Source: Perkinsus olseni (taxonomy: Eukaryota; Perkinsozoa; Perkinsida; Perkinsidae). Taken from it: 18,737 nucleotides of DNA. The number at the start of each line of letters is the position of its first letter. Position 1 is the stretch's first letter. The notes under the pieces are model-generated. The model worked only from the letters and a program-made list of their open reading frames with translations, made no database searches and was not told where the DNA came from. Positions 1 to 9,124 of the stretch are shown here, piece after piece. The translations under genes were made by a program, and so were the position numbers. The stretch covers positions 1 through 18,737 of the forward strand of contig JABANP010000762.1 of the NCBI GenBank assembly GCA_013115135.1, given 5' to 3'.

Positions 1-1997
1 ACACGCATCAAAAAGGAGGTAGGCTTGGATCAGCCTGCCGTCGACGCGCTCGCATTGATAAGACAGACGACGTGCTCAACGACTTCGCAGGTGGAGCTGG
101 TTGAGGCGTCGAGAACTTGTGCAGAGCGAGCTGTGTTACAGCAGCACCTTGACAGAATTCGGGATGTTGATGCTGTAGACGCGCATAAAGCTCAACTGCT
201 TCAACTCGTCAAGGATATCGGTCAGTGAGGAATCTCCCACGGCGGCTCTACATGAATCCGCTCGCTGGGTGGAGTGGTCCACCAAGTCAATTCAAGGTGG
301 ATCGCTTGAGGAGGCGAATGCCTCGAATCGGAAGATCGATACAGCGGTGAACACAATCGCGAAACGGTTGGAAGAGACCTATAAGGAGCAGATCTCGGTG
401 AGAACTGGCTCGTCGACGAGCCTGTGACGCCTCTCGACGGGCGTGCGTCACCGTTCTTGCGATCGATTAGCATCCGTGCTCACATAAATACTTACCTTTT
501 TGAGAAAATAGGTGAACATTCTGAAGTCAGATCAGATGGATAGATGGAAAGCAAAATGCCCAGACCCAGGATCGAACTGAGGACCTCCAGATCTTCAGTC
601 TGGCGCTCTCCCAACTGAGCTATCTGGGCTGAAAATTTATCGTATTTCTGGCGGCGGTTGCAGTTATACTTCGCACGATGTATGTCAGGTGTTGCGGCAA
701 GAGATAGAGTCGAACCACAAGTTGGAGATGGAAACAACCGCAAACGAGCTGCAGGACATTTTCGTGGGCGCTACCTTCGCTTTTCAACTCGCGGGAGGTG
801 CACCACCTCCGCGTAGCTCAGCACAGCTTGAACGAAATCTCCGTGCAACACCTTAGAGCGAAGCAGTCACGCCGCTTCTGCACTCAGTCCTCTGAGGTTT
901 GCCTGCTACAAGAGCAACTCACAGATGTTATGTCCGAACGCGATGAGATCCAAGCGAAGTTGCTGGATGCGCGTGGAGAAAGTCAAGAGAGGATAAAGAA
1001 TGTCGGGACTCCTACTCACATTCCTGACCATGCTGTAAAACATTTTCTCCATGCAGTTCGTCGCAGAACTTACTGAATCAGTTGAAGTGAAACTGAGCGA
1101 AGCGGTTGAAGATCTGGAGTGCAGGCAAGTAAATTAGTGTATATCGACGGGGAGACCGGCATCAACATTGTCCCGCAGATTCACCCGCTTTTGTGAGTCC
1201 CAAGTAGATAAGTCGGCTGAAGCTAACGAGGCCTGGGACGACGAACGGAGGGAGCTGCTCGAACAAGTCGGGGACGTTCGAACTTGCGAATGCAAGGGTT
1301 TACGCTTGTAGATACGACACTTGAGGCTCAGCGTCGCCGCACCAATGCCCGCTATCAACAGAGAATGCGTGAGTGGGACGACCGGTGCCGTCATCCGTTG
1401 TATTCTCGTGGAGAGAACAGCGAGGCGCTGACGGATGACCTCTTTCAGGGTATTCCGAAACAAAACACTCGGTCTACACCTCAAGATATGGCTAAGCTCA
1501 AGAAGGCAATGCAAGGCACCCACGAACTGTGGAGTTCGGAAGCGTGCGCGCCTTCCAGAGATGACCTCCTCCGGGTGAGCCTCGCCGGTGGAGACACTTT
1601 GTTAGCGCCCGAGACCGTCTCAGATCGTTGGCGCCATCGAGGACGCCCTACTTGAAGGCAAAGACGTGGCCGACGTTTATAACAATGAAGTGAATCCGAC
1701 CACCTCGTGCTTGTGGCATTTCCTCAGCGCTTCAGGCCAAGAGGCTGATAGACCGACTACCGATTCTCAAGCTGATTGCTCAACGTGAATATCTGCTGTG
1801 TAAAAGGGGCCTTGGTGCAGATGGGGCGACGGAAGATGAAGCGAAGGAGGTTGATGAGGTTCGGGTGCCGCCTCTCGCGCGTCTACGACTGTCCAATAAT
1901 TCAGGAAATATTAAAGGTCGTTGATGTCTACGAGGAGAAGTACGATGAGGCCTTTGTTGTCGGTGATCAGATATATCGGGATATACTTTCTAATTGA
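1..1997 (+). CDS. Coiled-coil protein, probable MAP65/Ase1/PRC1 family (5' end outside window)
   Basis: The proposed role is antiparallel microtubule bundling in spindle or cytoskeleton. Eleven exons join in phase: <1-18, 91-220, 297-397, 689-763, 822-1001, 1057-1128, 1198-1266, 1326-1574, 1624-1689, 1736-1864 and 1917-1997. All introns are GT-AG; most are 46-76 bp, one is 291 bp. They give 389 residues with an open 5' end. Most of the protein is charged and heptad-like (for example KRLEETYKEQI, EQLTDVMSERDEIQAKLLDA, MREWDDR). The family call rests on the C-terminus: an EAKRLIDRLPILKLIAQRE helix, then a YEEKYDEAFVVGDQIYRDIL block. This resembles the W-E-x-x-x-x-x-x-F-x-x-x-G block closing MAP65/PRC1 spectrin domains. 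Similarity is by eye and modest; another coiled-coil family is possible. The exon structure is firmer than the name. The stop is 63 bp from the stop of the convergent gene. Confidence 0.55.
553..556 (-). terminator. Pol III T-run of the tRNA-Phe gene
   Basis: Four T residues on the minus strand immediately follow the tRNA 3' end, the usual minimal RNA polymerase III stop. Confidence 0.65.
557..629 (-). tRNA. tRNA-Phe (GAA)
   Basis: This is a 73-nt cloverleaf on the minus strand. The acceptor stem GCCCAGA pairs perfectly with TCTGGGC, followed by discriminator A; the CCA is not encoded. The A box is TAGCTCAGTTGGGAGAGC and the T loop/B box is AGTTCGATCC. The anticodon stem CCAGA/TCTGG encloses CTGAAGA, so the anticodon is GAA (Phe). 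There is no tRNA intron. A TTTT run at 553-556 lies directly downstream and fits RNA polymerase III termination. The gene sits antisense inside the 398-688 intron of the coiled-coil gene. Confidence 0.96.
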
Positions 1998-2060
1998 AGT
2001 GTTCCCTCACTGTTGTTTGGTTGGAGTCCCCCACTATGTGGTAACGAGACAAGAATACAA

Positions 2061-2816
2061 TCAAAGCAGAGAACGGCTCCTCCAACTTCGCCATGCTTCG
2101 CTCATGAACACAAGCATTCGTAACAAGTGCGCTGGAGTCTCCGCCTCTTGGGTTGGAGGTGCTCCAACGACGAGGCCCTTCGAGAGGCACATCGGCCCTC
2201 CCAGTTTGTGGCTGTTTATATCGTACGGGTGGACGGTGTACCTGGGTAGGTCGGTGGCGTTGTCCTAGGCGAGGAGGTTCCACTCCTGTAACGGCTTCCC
2301 GATGATGTGCTCGTATGGTCCGATCGAGGGCATCTCGGGAGCTCGCGGGGCCTCTGGCGTCGGACGGAATGGCGGTCCAATTGGCACACCTAAAGAAAAA
2401 ATTCCTCGAAATTATTAGCGGAGCGAAGCGGAGGACCTCGTCGCATCCACTCCATGTCGAGGCTTGCAGCTGCGCTAGGATCGCTAACGCATGGATGGCC
2501 CCAGCATAGGTGGTACCTGATGGCACCCTTCTGAAGGGATTACTATTGGGACTGACTTATGGAAAATTATGTCGCCTCCTGCCGGGTTCTCATACCGTAA
2601 CTAGCGATAATCATGACCAGTGGTCGTAGTAGTAGCGGCTACGTGTTTTATCCAAGATATCATATCGTTGGTGTGGGGTACTGACGGGTCGAGGAAGCCG
2701 AGGTCCCCCACTGAGAAGTGCCCTATCCGATCATCTGTGTAGTCCATCAGGCTGAGGGCTACAGCGACTGCCGGGCGGCCGGGATGCAACCCAAGACAAG
2801 GGCCGAGGGAAACCAT
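2061..2816 (-). CDS. Unrecognised 187-aa protein, five exons
   Basis: I do not recognise the family. The exons 2643-2816, 2517-2600, 2451-2469, 2284-2389 and 2061-2241 join in phase with GT-AG introns of 42, 47, 61 and 42 bp. The product is soluble-looking, with no obvious signal peptide or membrane span. Legible stretches are GHFSVGDLGFLDPSVPHTND, then YENPAGGDIIFHKSVPIVIP, a proline-rich stretch around IGPPFRPTPEAP, then YEHIIGKPLQ and HPYDINSHKLGGPMCLSKGL. The start at 2816 is only 24 bp past the BBS9 stop, and a short upstream ATG reading frame ends just before it. The true start, or even separation from BBS9, is therefore uncertain. Exon 3 (19 nt) is the weakest junction. The 61-bp intron carries a motif shared with a BBS9 intron. 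Confidence 0.6.
2408..2430 (-). repeat. Intronic motif, copy 1 (unrecognised gene, intron 3)
   Basis: It matches 6101-6123 at 21 of 23 positions. On the coding strand the core reads GCTTCGCTCCGCTAATAATTTC. The CTAAT looks like a branch site, and the intron continues to a T-rich acceptor ending TTTCTTTAG. Confidence 0.85.
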
Positions 2817-2840
2817 TACAACAAGGCCATCATGTTATCG

Positions 2841-5800
2841 TCATTCCTTTCGAGTAGGTCGGGCGCCGTGAGCCAAGCGGTCGATGAGTCGGGTGATGAG
2901 CTTCTTGAGGCGACCTGACTTGCAGCCTCCACTCCCATACCCCGGCTGATGCCCACTTGTGTCCTCGGGGATGCGGCACTGCCCAGTCGTGAAGGCCTCA
3001 TCGCGTCCCGACTTGGTGAAGGCTGCCGTCTTCAGTAACTACCACGGACGGTCGTCCTGGGCATGGGCAAGATGGAAGATATCCACCTGCCCGACGGCGC
3101 ATTCCGTCCTCTCGTGCCAGCCCTGAGTGGGGCTCATCAGATGCGTATCTTCGGTCTAAGGTGGGACAACTCGGAATAGGTCCCTCCGGTGGACGGCACC
3201 TCGTTGGACAGATCGAAGTCCGTGGTCGGGGAATCGGAGGCCGATAGCAAAGCTGTGGACGACAGGACTCGGCGGAGGTGTTGGGTATCTTCCTCTCCCA
3301 TATCGAACCTGCTCAACCTCGACCGGAGGGGAGAACACACCGACCCTCAGCGGACCTCCACTTCATAAGGCCGATCATCAGCTCAGTAGCGGCGGCCAGG
3401 TCGCCACTCAGAACACGCAGTGCAGCGCGAGCATCCACAATCTCATCGAGGACCTCAATAAGGCCTCCATATGTGACCTGGCTGGAGGTCGCAGGTTCGA
3501 TCCCTAGGTGCGGCATCTTAGACTTCTAGTAATTCGTCCATCCCATTGAGATCTGTCGGTTGTTTGTCCCTCAACCTTGTCAGGAGCTGCTTTTGGTTGT
3601 CTCTGTACTGAAGGGACTTCTTACCAACTTCCAACCGGAGGCCCTACAGGGAGGGCACCTGCCCGCCCCCGACCGGACGAGTGCCAACCTGGAGGTGATG
3701 GCGGATAGAAAAATGATCATCCACGAGGGCGAAGTAGTCCTGCAACGGTAGGGAATCCTGATGCGTTGCGGTCGTGAAAGTAGCATAAAATGGTGGTGCC
3801 CACCAGATAGGTGAGCTGGAAGTCTCCCTCGACGAAGTAGTCCTTGCAGCGTCTCTCCAGCTCAGCAAGGCCAACCCACAGGGGACCGAACTCCGTCGAT
3901 TGGACGCAAAATCTGCCGCTGGTCTTCGACTGTAGAATGGTGACATCCTTCCCGCATGCCAGTCGCAAGGAGAGAATGTTGCGGACACTTCCCTCTGGCG
4001 CGTTGTGGGAGCCGGCAGCCTGAGGGGGGTCCTGGTGGGCGAAGTGAAGGTGGCCGTACCGACGCCCCCTTGAGGAAGTCCTGGAAGATCGAACCCAGGG
4101 TAGGAGGAATGGCGGTGGCCCCGATGGCGACTTTGAAGCTGATCAGGGGGTGTGCGGAGGGACTGAGGCCGGGTCGAAGGGTACTTGGCTTCTTTGGTCG
4201 GGGGTATTGGATGGGCCACGAAGCACAGTGGTAGCTCGAAGCTGCTGGTGGTACATCGAAGAGTATCTAAGGTTGAAGCGAGGAGATGACAGGTCTGGCG
4301 TCCCCTCCACCTCCTAGGGTGTAGGTGAGGACTAGTTCGACATCCCGACTGCTGCAGAGGACGTGGGCGCTGATGTAGAAGGCCAGCGAGGCTCGAGTGG
4401 GGGGCCCTCCTGGTTGGACCTGGTCGGGGGTGGGCCCAGTCTCGCGGAAACCAACCCCACATCAGGAAGACTGATAATCTTCGGCATCAACGTCGTGATC
4501 GCGTCGGAGAGGGGCTGTACGGACAGCGTGAGCCCGCCTGCCGCTCGCCCTGACCACCGCTATCAAGGGCCATCAACAGCCGGCCTGCGGGCACCTCTAG
4601 CCTCTGTATTGGTGATCTCGAATTGTACTGTGATCTGCTGTGGGAGGCCGTCGTGCTGCTGAGGACGTCCACTACACACCGCGGTAAGGCAGACCATCCC
4701 CTACCATAAAGAGGCCTTGCAGGTCGTCTTGGTCAGGTTGGAAGGCCAACTCATCAACACTGGTGGGCGGGTCGATCGTTGTTGGTACGTGAACTTTCAC
4801 GTCAACCTCCCTCGGAGGGAGTTGCTCTCCGGCAGGCTGCCCCGCCTTCTCCTCCTCCTGATGGTGCCGCCTGATGGCATCCAGGAGCTGCCTATGCTCA
4901 GCTTCCTGAGGGGCAGCTCGGAGGACCATCGGCTGACGCGAGGTCCCCACCATCTGATCGTAGTCTAAGTCGCGTGAATCAGTGTTGATCATGGTGGACG
5001 CCACGGGTGGGTCTGTGCCGAGGTAGGAGACCTGACTGGTTGTGTGAACTGAGGGCGAGGTCGGTGGTGGCTCACTCGAAGAACGCCGGCGTCGTCCAGG
5101 GAACCTGAGGGGGGTCAGGGACGGGAGGGCTCCCTCAATGGGGTTACATATCATCCCCACGGTGTCGCCAAACTCCGCCACAGTGATGGCTGTGATGGGG
5201 GATGGGCCGACCAAGCAGCACCAGACCAGGGCCCGCTCCCTACAGGGCCATGGCTCCGACCGAGACCAACAGATGGCCCGACCTCAGCACTAGTATGTGG
5301 CCCGTCTGGGTGCCGATGAGGAGCTGATGGACGCCATCATCCTTGCCTACTGAGAAGACAGTCCTCGCCTTTGGGAGGGGGCCTCTCACCAGTGGGTTGG
5401 AGGTGGGGGCAGACATAGGCGCTGGTGCAGGGGTACTCCAACCGTCGCTGCGACTTCACTCGGCCCTGAGGGGGTGGTCGGATGCCGTGCTAGAGTCGAG
5501 GAAGACGACCTTATCATCCACCACGAAGAGGGTCTGGTCTCCGAGGGCTACAACATCCTCGTTCGTTCCTTGGGTGAACCTAAGATACGCCTGGGAGTGC
5601 CTCCTCCATCGTGACCGCTGGCGACCGTGCCGCGCCAAGCCAGGTGATGTGGTCCCCCAGGTTGGCCGTCCAATCTGTCGTCAGCCTCTTGCCGGTCATC
5701 TGACGATAACACCCTGTATCGCCTACCCTATTCGACAGTGGTTGGGCAAGCGAAGTAGTTGATTTGTAGCAAGACTGAGAAGTTTTCGGTGGGACAGACT

Positions 5801-7001
5801 GTGTATCGGATAGGATCTTCATTATCTATTTCCACTACCACACCATAGTGAGCCTCTGTTGGTCGCGAGTTGCGTCATGAGTTATGAGAGGAACTTGAGC
5901 AACCCAACCCGAACGGGAGGAGGAGGGTACCCTACCAGTGTGGGGTCAACATCCACATTATCACCGGCCGAGGCCAGGGCGGAGTACCTGGACGGCGACA
6001 ACGGCAGGCAAGGAGCGGCGCTCACAGCCTTACCGATAGCACTCCAAGACCATCTCAGAGTTTGCAGTGATGAGCCGGTCTGAGGTAGGCAGGTACCTGA
6101 GAAATTGTTAGCGGAGCGAAGCAGGGGGCAGCATACAGTAGGGGCCCTGGTATGATGAAAGAGGACTGAGGGAGAAGCCGGTGGAAGGCAAAGCTTCCGT
6201 TGAGGTAGAACTGCAGTACTCCGTCCAGAGATTGAACCTGAGGTCTTCGCAGCAGGCTAGCAGGGATACCCCTTCGGCTCAACTGGCTACACAAATAGCC
6301 TCAGACCCCGCAGAGGTTCGATCCCCACCGAAGGCACCGCTGGTCATATTATACGCCGGCCTGGCGAACTTATGCGCGGCGACCTGAAGAGAGGGAGGGT
6401 CCTTCAGGAGGGCCCCGAAGACGGACAACCTGCTGGATGTCGTAGTAGGCCGCCACCCCTCCTGACTTCACAGCTGAGACAGCGTACCTGTGGAGGGTGA
6501 TGTAGGGAAGGAGTGGTACACAAGGGACTACACTGCAAGGGAATAAGGATGAAGGACAGCGAGGAAGAGCTCGCTACTTCCACTGATGAACCTAAGATAC
6601 TCATCATCGCCGCTGCCGACGATGATGTCGGTGATGACCTGCCCGGGAGTAGCTGTAGTATCGGCCATTGGAGGTTCCTCTCGACGATGAGGTCCTCGAC
6701 GGTACTGCCGCCGCTGGGTCCACCCTTCGGTAGGAAGATACGCAGGACACCCGATAGGCTGCCGACTACCACCTTCATCTGGTCGGCAGCGTAATTTCGT
6801 GGCGCGTGACGGTGGCAGGCTCACCTTCCCTGCGGGGTCGTTGTCGATATTGGCGACTGCTACAGCGCCGGCCGTACCATCTATCTCATCAGGCGTCCCT
6901 AATCGGAGCCGGTAGACGGCCCAAAAGGAGGAAGATGCGCTTTTACCATCAGTAGTAGTGATACGCCAAGACCACCAGTCCTTTGCTCGGAACAGGGACA
7001 T
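2841..7001 (-). CDS. BBS9: BBS9 / PTHB1, BBSome subunit
   Basis: BBS9 is a scaffold subunit of the BBSome, the coat complex that carries membrane proteins through cilia. I read 27 exons and 26 GT-AG introns (37-82 bp, nine of exactly 46 bp), all in phase, giving 974 residues; human PTHB1 is about 890. The N-terminus MSLFRAKDWW is near-identical to the family start and supports the ATG at 7001. Landmarks in order are the first propeller strands (KVVVGSLSGVLRIF), YNMTSGAFGG near exon 5, DWTANLGDH, SYLGTDP near residue 453, SKTSGRF near 726, LQDYFALVDDHF near 772, and a C-terminal helical LKKLITRLIDRL. Exons: 6825-7001, 6639-6778, 6532-6591, 6430-6487, 6291-6383, 6137-6237, 6034-6096, 5936-5987, 5737-5853, 5626-5699, 5510-5579, 5390-5465, 5283-5349, 4705-5239, 4595-4658, 4472-4549, 4311-4409, 4185-4266, 4060-4138, 3804-4019, 3689-3757, 3524-3643, 3356-3477, 3200-3308, 3043-3155, 2980-2996, 2841-2914. 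Least certain are exon 9, the 17-nt exon 26 and the 62-bp intron 16. Confidence 0.93.
6101..6123 (-). repeat. Intronic motif, copy 2 (BBS9, intron 6)
   Basis: It matches 2408-2430 at 21 of 23 positions. It fills over half of a 40-bp intron and includes a CTAAC branch-like site upstream of the TTTCTCAG acceptor. Confidence 0.85.
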
Positions 7002-7229
7002 GCAAAATAATCGTGAAGAGTCTCTGGGGGCGAGAGGCGAGGATTGACGACCTTAACACAACACTGCGGTTATACAGTGAAATCTAACATGCCTAGTCTC
7101 GCCGGGGGGCGATGTGGACGGCCGACTGACGCACTCGGGAGAGCTGCCTGCAGTAGAGGTGGTCGGGGGAGGGGAGACAGGAGCACCCAACCCACCCGCT
7201 GCGGAAGAGGTCGTATTCACCAGCAACCA
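7002..7229. promoter_or_regulatory. Intergenic region between GINS3 and BBS9 (228 bp)
   Basis: It separates the GINS3 stop from the BBS9 start on the same strand and should hold the GINS3 3' end and BBS9 promoter or leader. No motif is recognised. The other gaps of the cluster are 146, 125 and 24 bp. Confidence 0.35.
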
Positions 7230-8530
7230 TCACCCCTTGTTGGAATACTGAGGGAGGGAAGCCAGTAGGCTGATGACGATGGGCGGCGGCGGCCTACTCT
7301 CACGCTCGCTCCTGGTCATAAAGTCCATGAGCACCTAAGGAGGGGTAGGAGGGGCCGTACCGGTGGGGACAGCGACCCACCTGCATCCTCTTCTCCTGAT
7401 CAGCACCGACGATCTGGGTCTGGGCTACGTCGAAGATATTCCTGGATCGTTCGAACATCCCCTTCAACAGCCTCTCCATGAGGGTGTGTAACTGACGGTG
7501 ATGACATCATGAAGGAGAGATGAATGAAGAAAGTATGAGCGACCACTCGACGGCAAAAAGACCTTTGGCCTTCAAAAAAGCTCTAGTCGATCGTTCATCC
7601 TCGCACCGGTGGATGAGAAGGAGCCAGTGAGGGAGTAGATTACCCAACCTGCTACCTACCCCGAGAAGAGCCGCCAGCCGCATGCCAATTTCGAAGTAAT
7701 AGAAGCTCTTCTGATCCAGTCGCATAACCCTAACCACGAGGACAGCATCGCCTGCAGCACAGCCAGGAGGCCGCCTTACGTCGCCTCGAGTGTCATCAGG
7801 CCCTGCATGTTGGCGTTGAATATGGAAGGCACCTCTTCGATCTGACGGCGGGGGCTTCCACCACCTCACAGATGAGGCAGGGCTTACCTCCACGAAGCGG
7901 CGCAAGTAGAGGCCCTCAGCAATCCACAGCGGAAGAGAGAGCTTGCAGTCAGCTGGTAACTGCAGGGGCATCCTCGAGGAGACCCTCGAAGGGGCGAAGC
8001 CGCCTCACGTGATTCGCACTCCCTTCGTCGCCCGACTGACCACCCGCTGGTCTGTTCTCGGCCTGACTCTGACACAAGGGAGACAGAAGTCTCGCCATCG
8101 ACCATCGTCGATTTTTGGACCGAATGCATTGCCGACCGCACCCGTCATGGCCAACGCCCGTCACGAGCCTTAGAAGCTGGCGCTCATCACAATATCATCG
8201 CCATGCAGTAGCGTTACCATATTCTCATCCTCCCCGTCCGCGTCCTCGTCTTCCCTCCTCCTCTGATAGGACTCCACCTCAGCAGCCTGACTGTTCATCC
8301 ATCCCAACCCGTACGCTGTGTCGACCAGTCGGGTGTCGATGAGCTGCTCATCCTGAGATCAATCACCGAAGGCGAGCAGCAGGCTGCCCTCAGCCCACCT
8401 GCAGGATCTGGTCCAGGTCCCAATAGTCCTTCCTGCTGTACTTGCTCCCAGCCGAGCCCTGGGTCGTGGGGAAGCTGCCCGCTGAGGGGTAATGGGGGTC
8501 TTCCGAAAACACATCTTGCGCTGATGACAT
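7230..8530 (-). CDS. GINS3: GINS complex subunit 3 (Psf3)
   Basis: Psf3 is one of four GINS subunits; with Cdc45 and MCM2-7 it forms the replicative CMG helicase in the nucleus. Eight in-phase exons (8399-8530, 8218-8352, 8009-8068, 7888-7959, 7780-7841, 7660-7729, 7381-7491, 7230-7334) encode 248 residues, slightly longer than the roughly 200-216 usual. Family marks are the N-terminal YWDLDQIL, then YGLGWM, the signature SLPLWIAEGL near residue 117, SFYYFEIGMRLAALL, and a helical MERLLKGMFERSRNIFD. The extra length is an acidic linker rich in Asp/Glu (exon 2) plus exon 3. Most introns are 46-50 bp; two are longer (149 and 168 bp). The frame is open upstream of the chosen ATG, so an earlier start is possible, but the gap to the upstream gene is only 125 bp. 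Exon 3 placement is the weakest part. Confidence 0.87.
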
Positions 8531-8655
8531 GGGTGACGCAACAACAACTGAGACCTCCTTATCGCCTCTCATCACTGAACCAACACCCTGGTGCTCCAGA
8601 AACGTCATGGCTGCTGCAACGGAGCAATGGTGATGGTCTATTTCTATGCGGAGGA

Positions 8656-8978
8656 CTATGGTGGGCTCGAGGGGCTGCCTGTATTCCGTATTAGCTCTTC
8701 CTCTTGTACCTGCAGCACCCGACGTCACAGCTTGGCGCACAACGACCACAGTGAATAGGAAAAATTCCCCTACTCGTCTGATAGCCCGTTGCCGTGCTTC
8801 GACCTCGTCAGTGAAGTCTGGTTGCTGCAGGGATGGTTGCATGATAGCGTGGACCACTATCGAACCTGAGAGGAGGGTAGGAGGGGCAGGGGCCTTGGGA
8901 GGTGCTACCCATCAGGAGGCTGCTGAAGGCCATCGACGTACTCACTACGAACTGCTTGATCGTGATGCCGTACGGCAT
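8656..8978 (-). CDS. Brawnin / UQCC6-like micropeptide (complex III assembly factor)
   Basis: Brawnin (UQCC6, DUF4516 family) is a small single-span protein of the inner mitochondrial membrane needed for respiratory complex III assembly. Three exons, 8909-8978, 8774-8865 and 8656-8709, join with 43- and 64-bp GT-AG introns into exactly 71 residues, the length I recall for the vertebrate protein. The product begins MPYGITIKQF, has one hydrophobic span (about residues 9-30, ending SLLMGSIVVH), then an I-M-Q-P-S-L-Q-x-P-D block and a charged tail (EARQRAIRR, QEEELIR). The order short polar start, span, V-V-H, P-x-L-x-x-P, charged helix is that of brawnin. If the second intron is ignored the frame stays open into GINS3, so the splice decides the model; the spliced form stops cleanly. 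Homology is by eye. Confidence 0.78.
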
Positions 8979-9124
8979 AGTGAGAAAAACTGCCGCACCC
9001 TTGGAGACTGTGACAACGAAAGAACAGCTAGAGGTGTCAGAAACTACGGAGGAGGAACTGCAGCAATAGTATACCGAATGCAACAATGATGATGAGGATG
9101 ATGATCGTAGTATGTACAAGTGGC

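Larger units (their letters stand above)
398..688 (+). other. 291-bp intron hosting an antisense tRNA gene
   Basis: The donor is GTGAGA after a phase-0 codon and the acceptor is TATGTCAG before a phase-0 codon. Coding-like sequence resumes in frame on both sides. It is four to six times longer than the other introns of this gene, and the excess is accounted for by the tRNA-Phe gene on the other strand. Confidence 0.75.

Noticed and set aside
1990..2526. 178-codon minus-strand ORF
   Set aside because: Spliced exons in other frames give better composition and consistent phases; this frame reads through introns.
3478..3523. tRNA-like T-arm (AGGTTCGATCCC) on the plus strand
   Set aside because: No matching acceptor or anticodon stem; the bases fall inside a 46-bp BBS9 intron whose removal joins conserved sequence in phase.
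3644..4462. 272-codon minus-strand ORF
   Set aside because: Its Pro/Arg/Ser-rich composition is that of a wrong frame; true BBS9 exons with homology run through it in changing frames.
6266..6335. tRNA-like sequence with CCTTCGG/CCGAAGG ends and a B-box-like GGTTCGATCCC
   Set aside because: It is too short with no anticodon arm, and the minus strand there codes the conserved AYNMTSGAFGG segment of BBS9 exon 5.
8390..8857. One continuous frame joining the micropeptide gene to GINS3
   Set aside because: The open frame crosses a good 64-bp GT-AG intron; splicing gives a 71-residue protein with a proper stop, and GINS3 has its own ATG.
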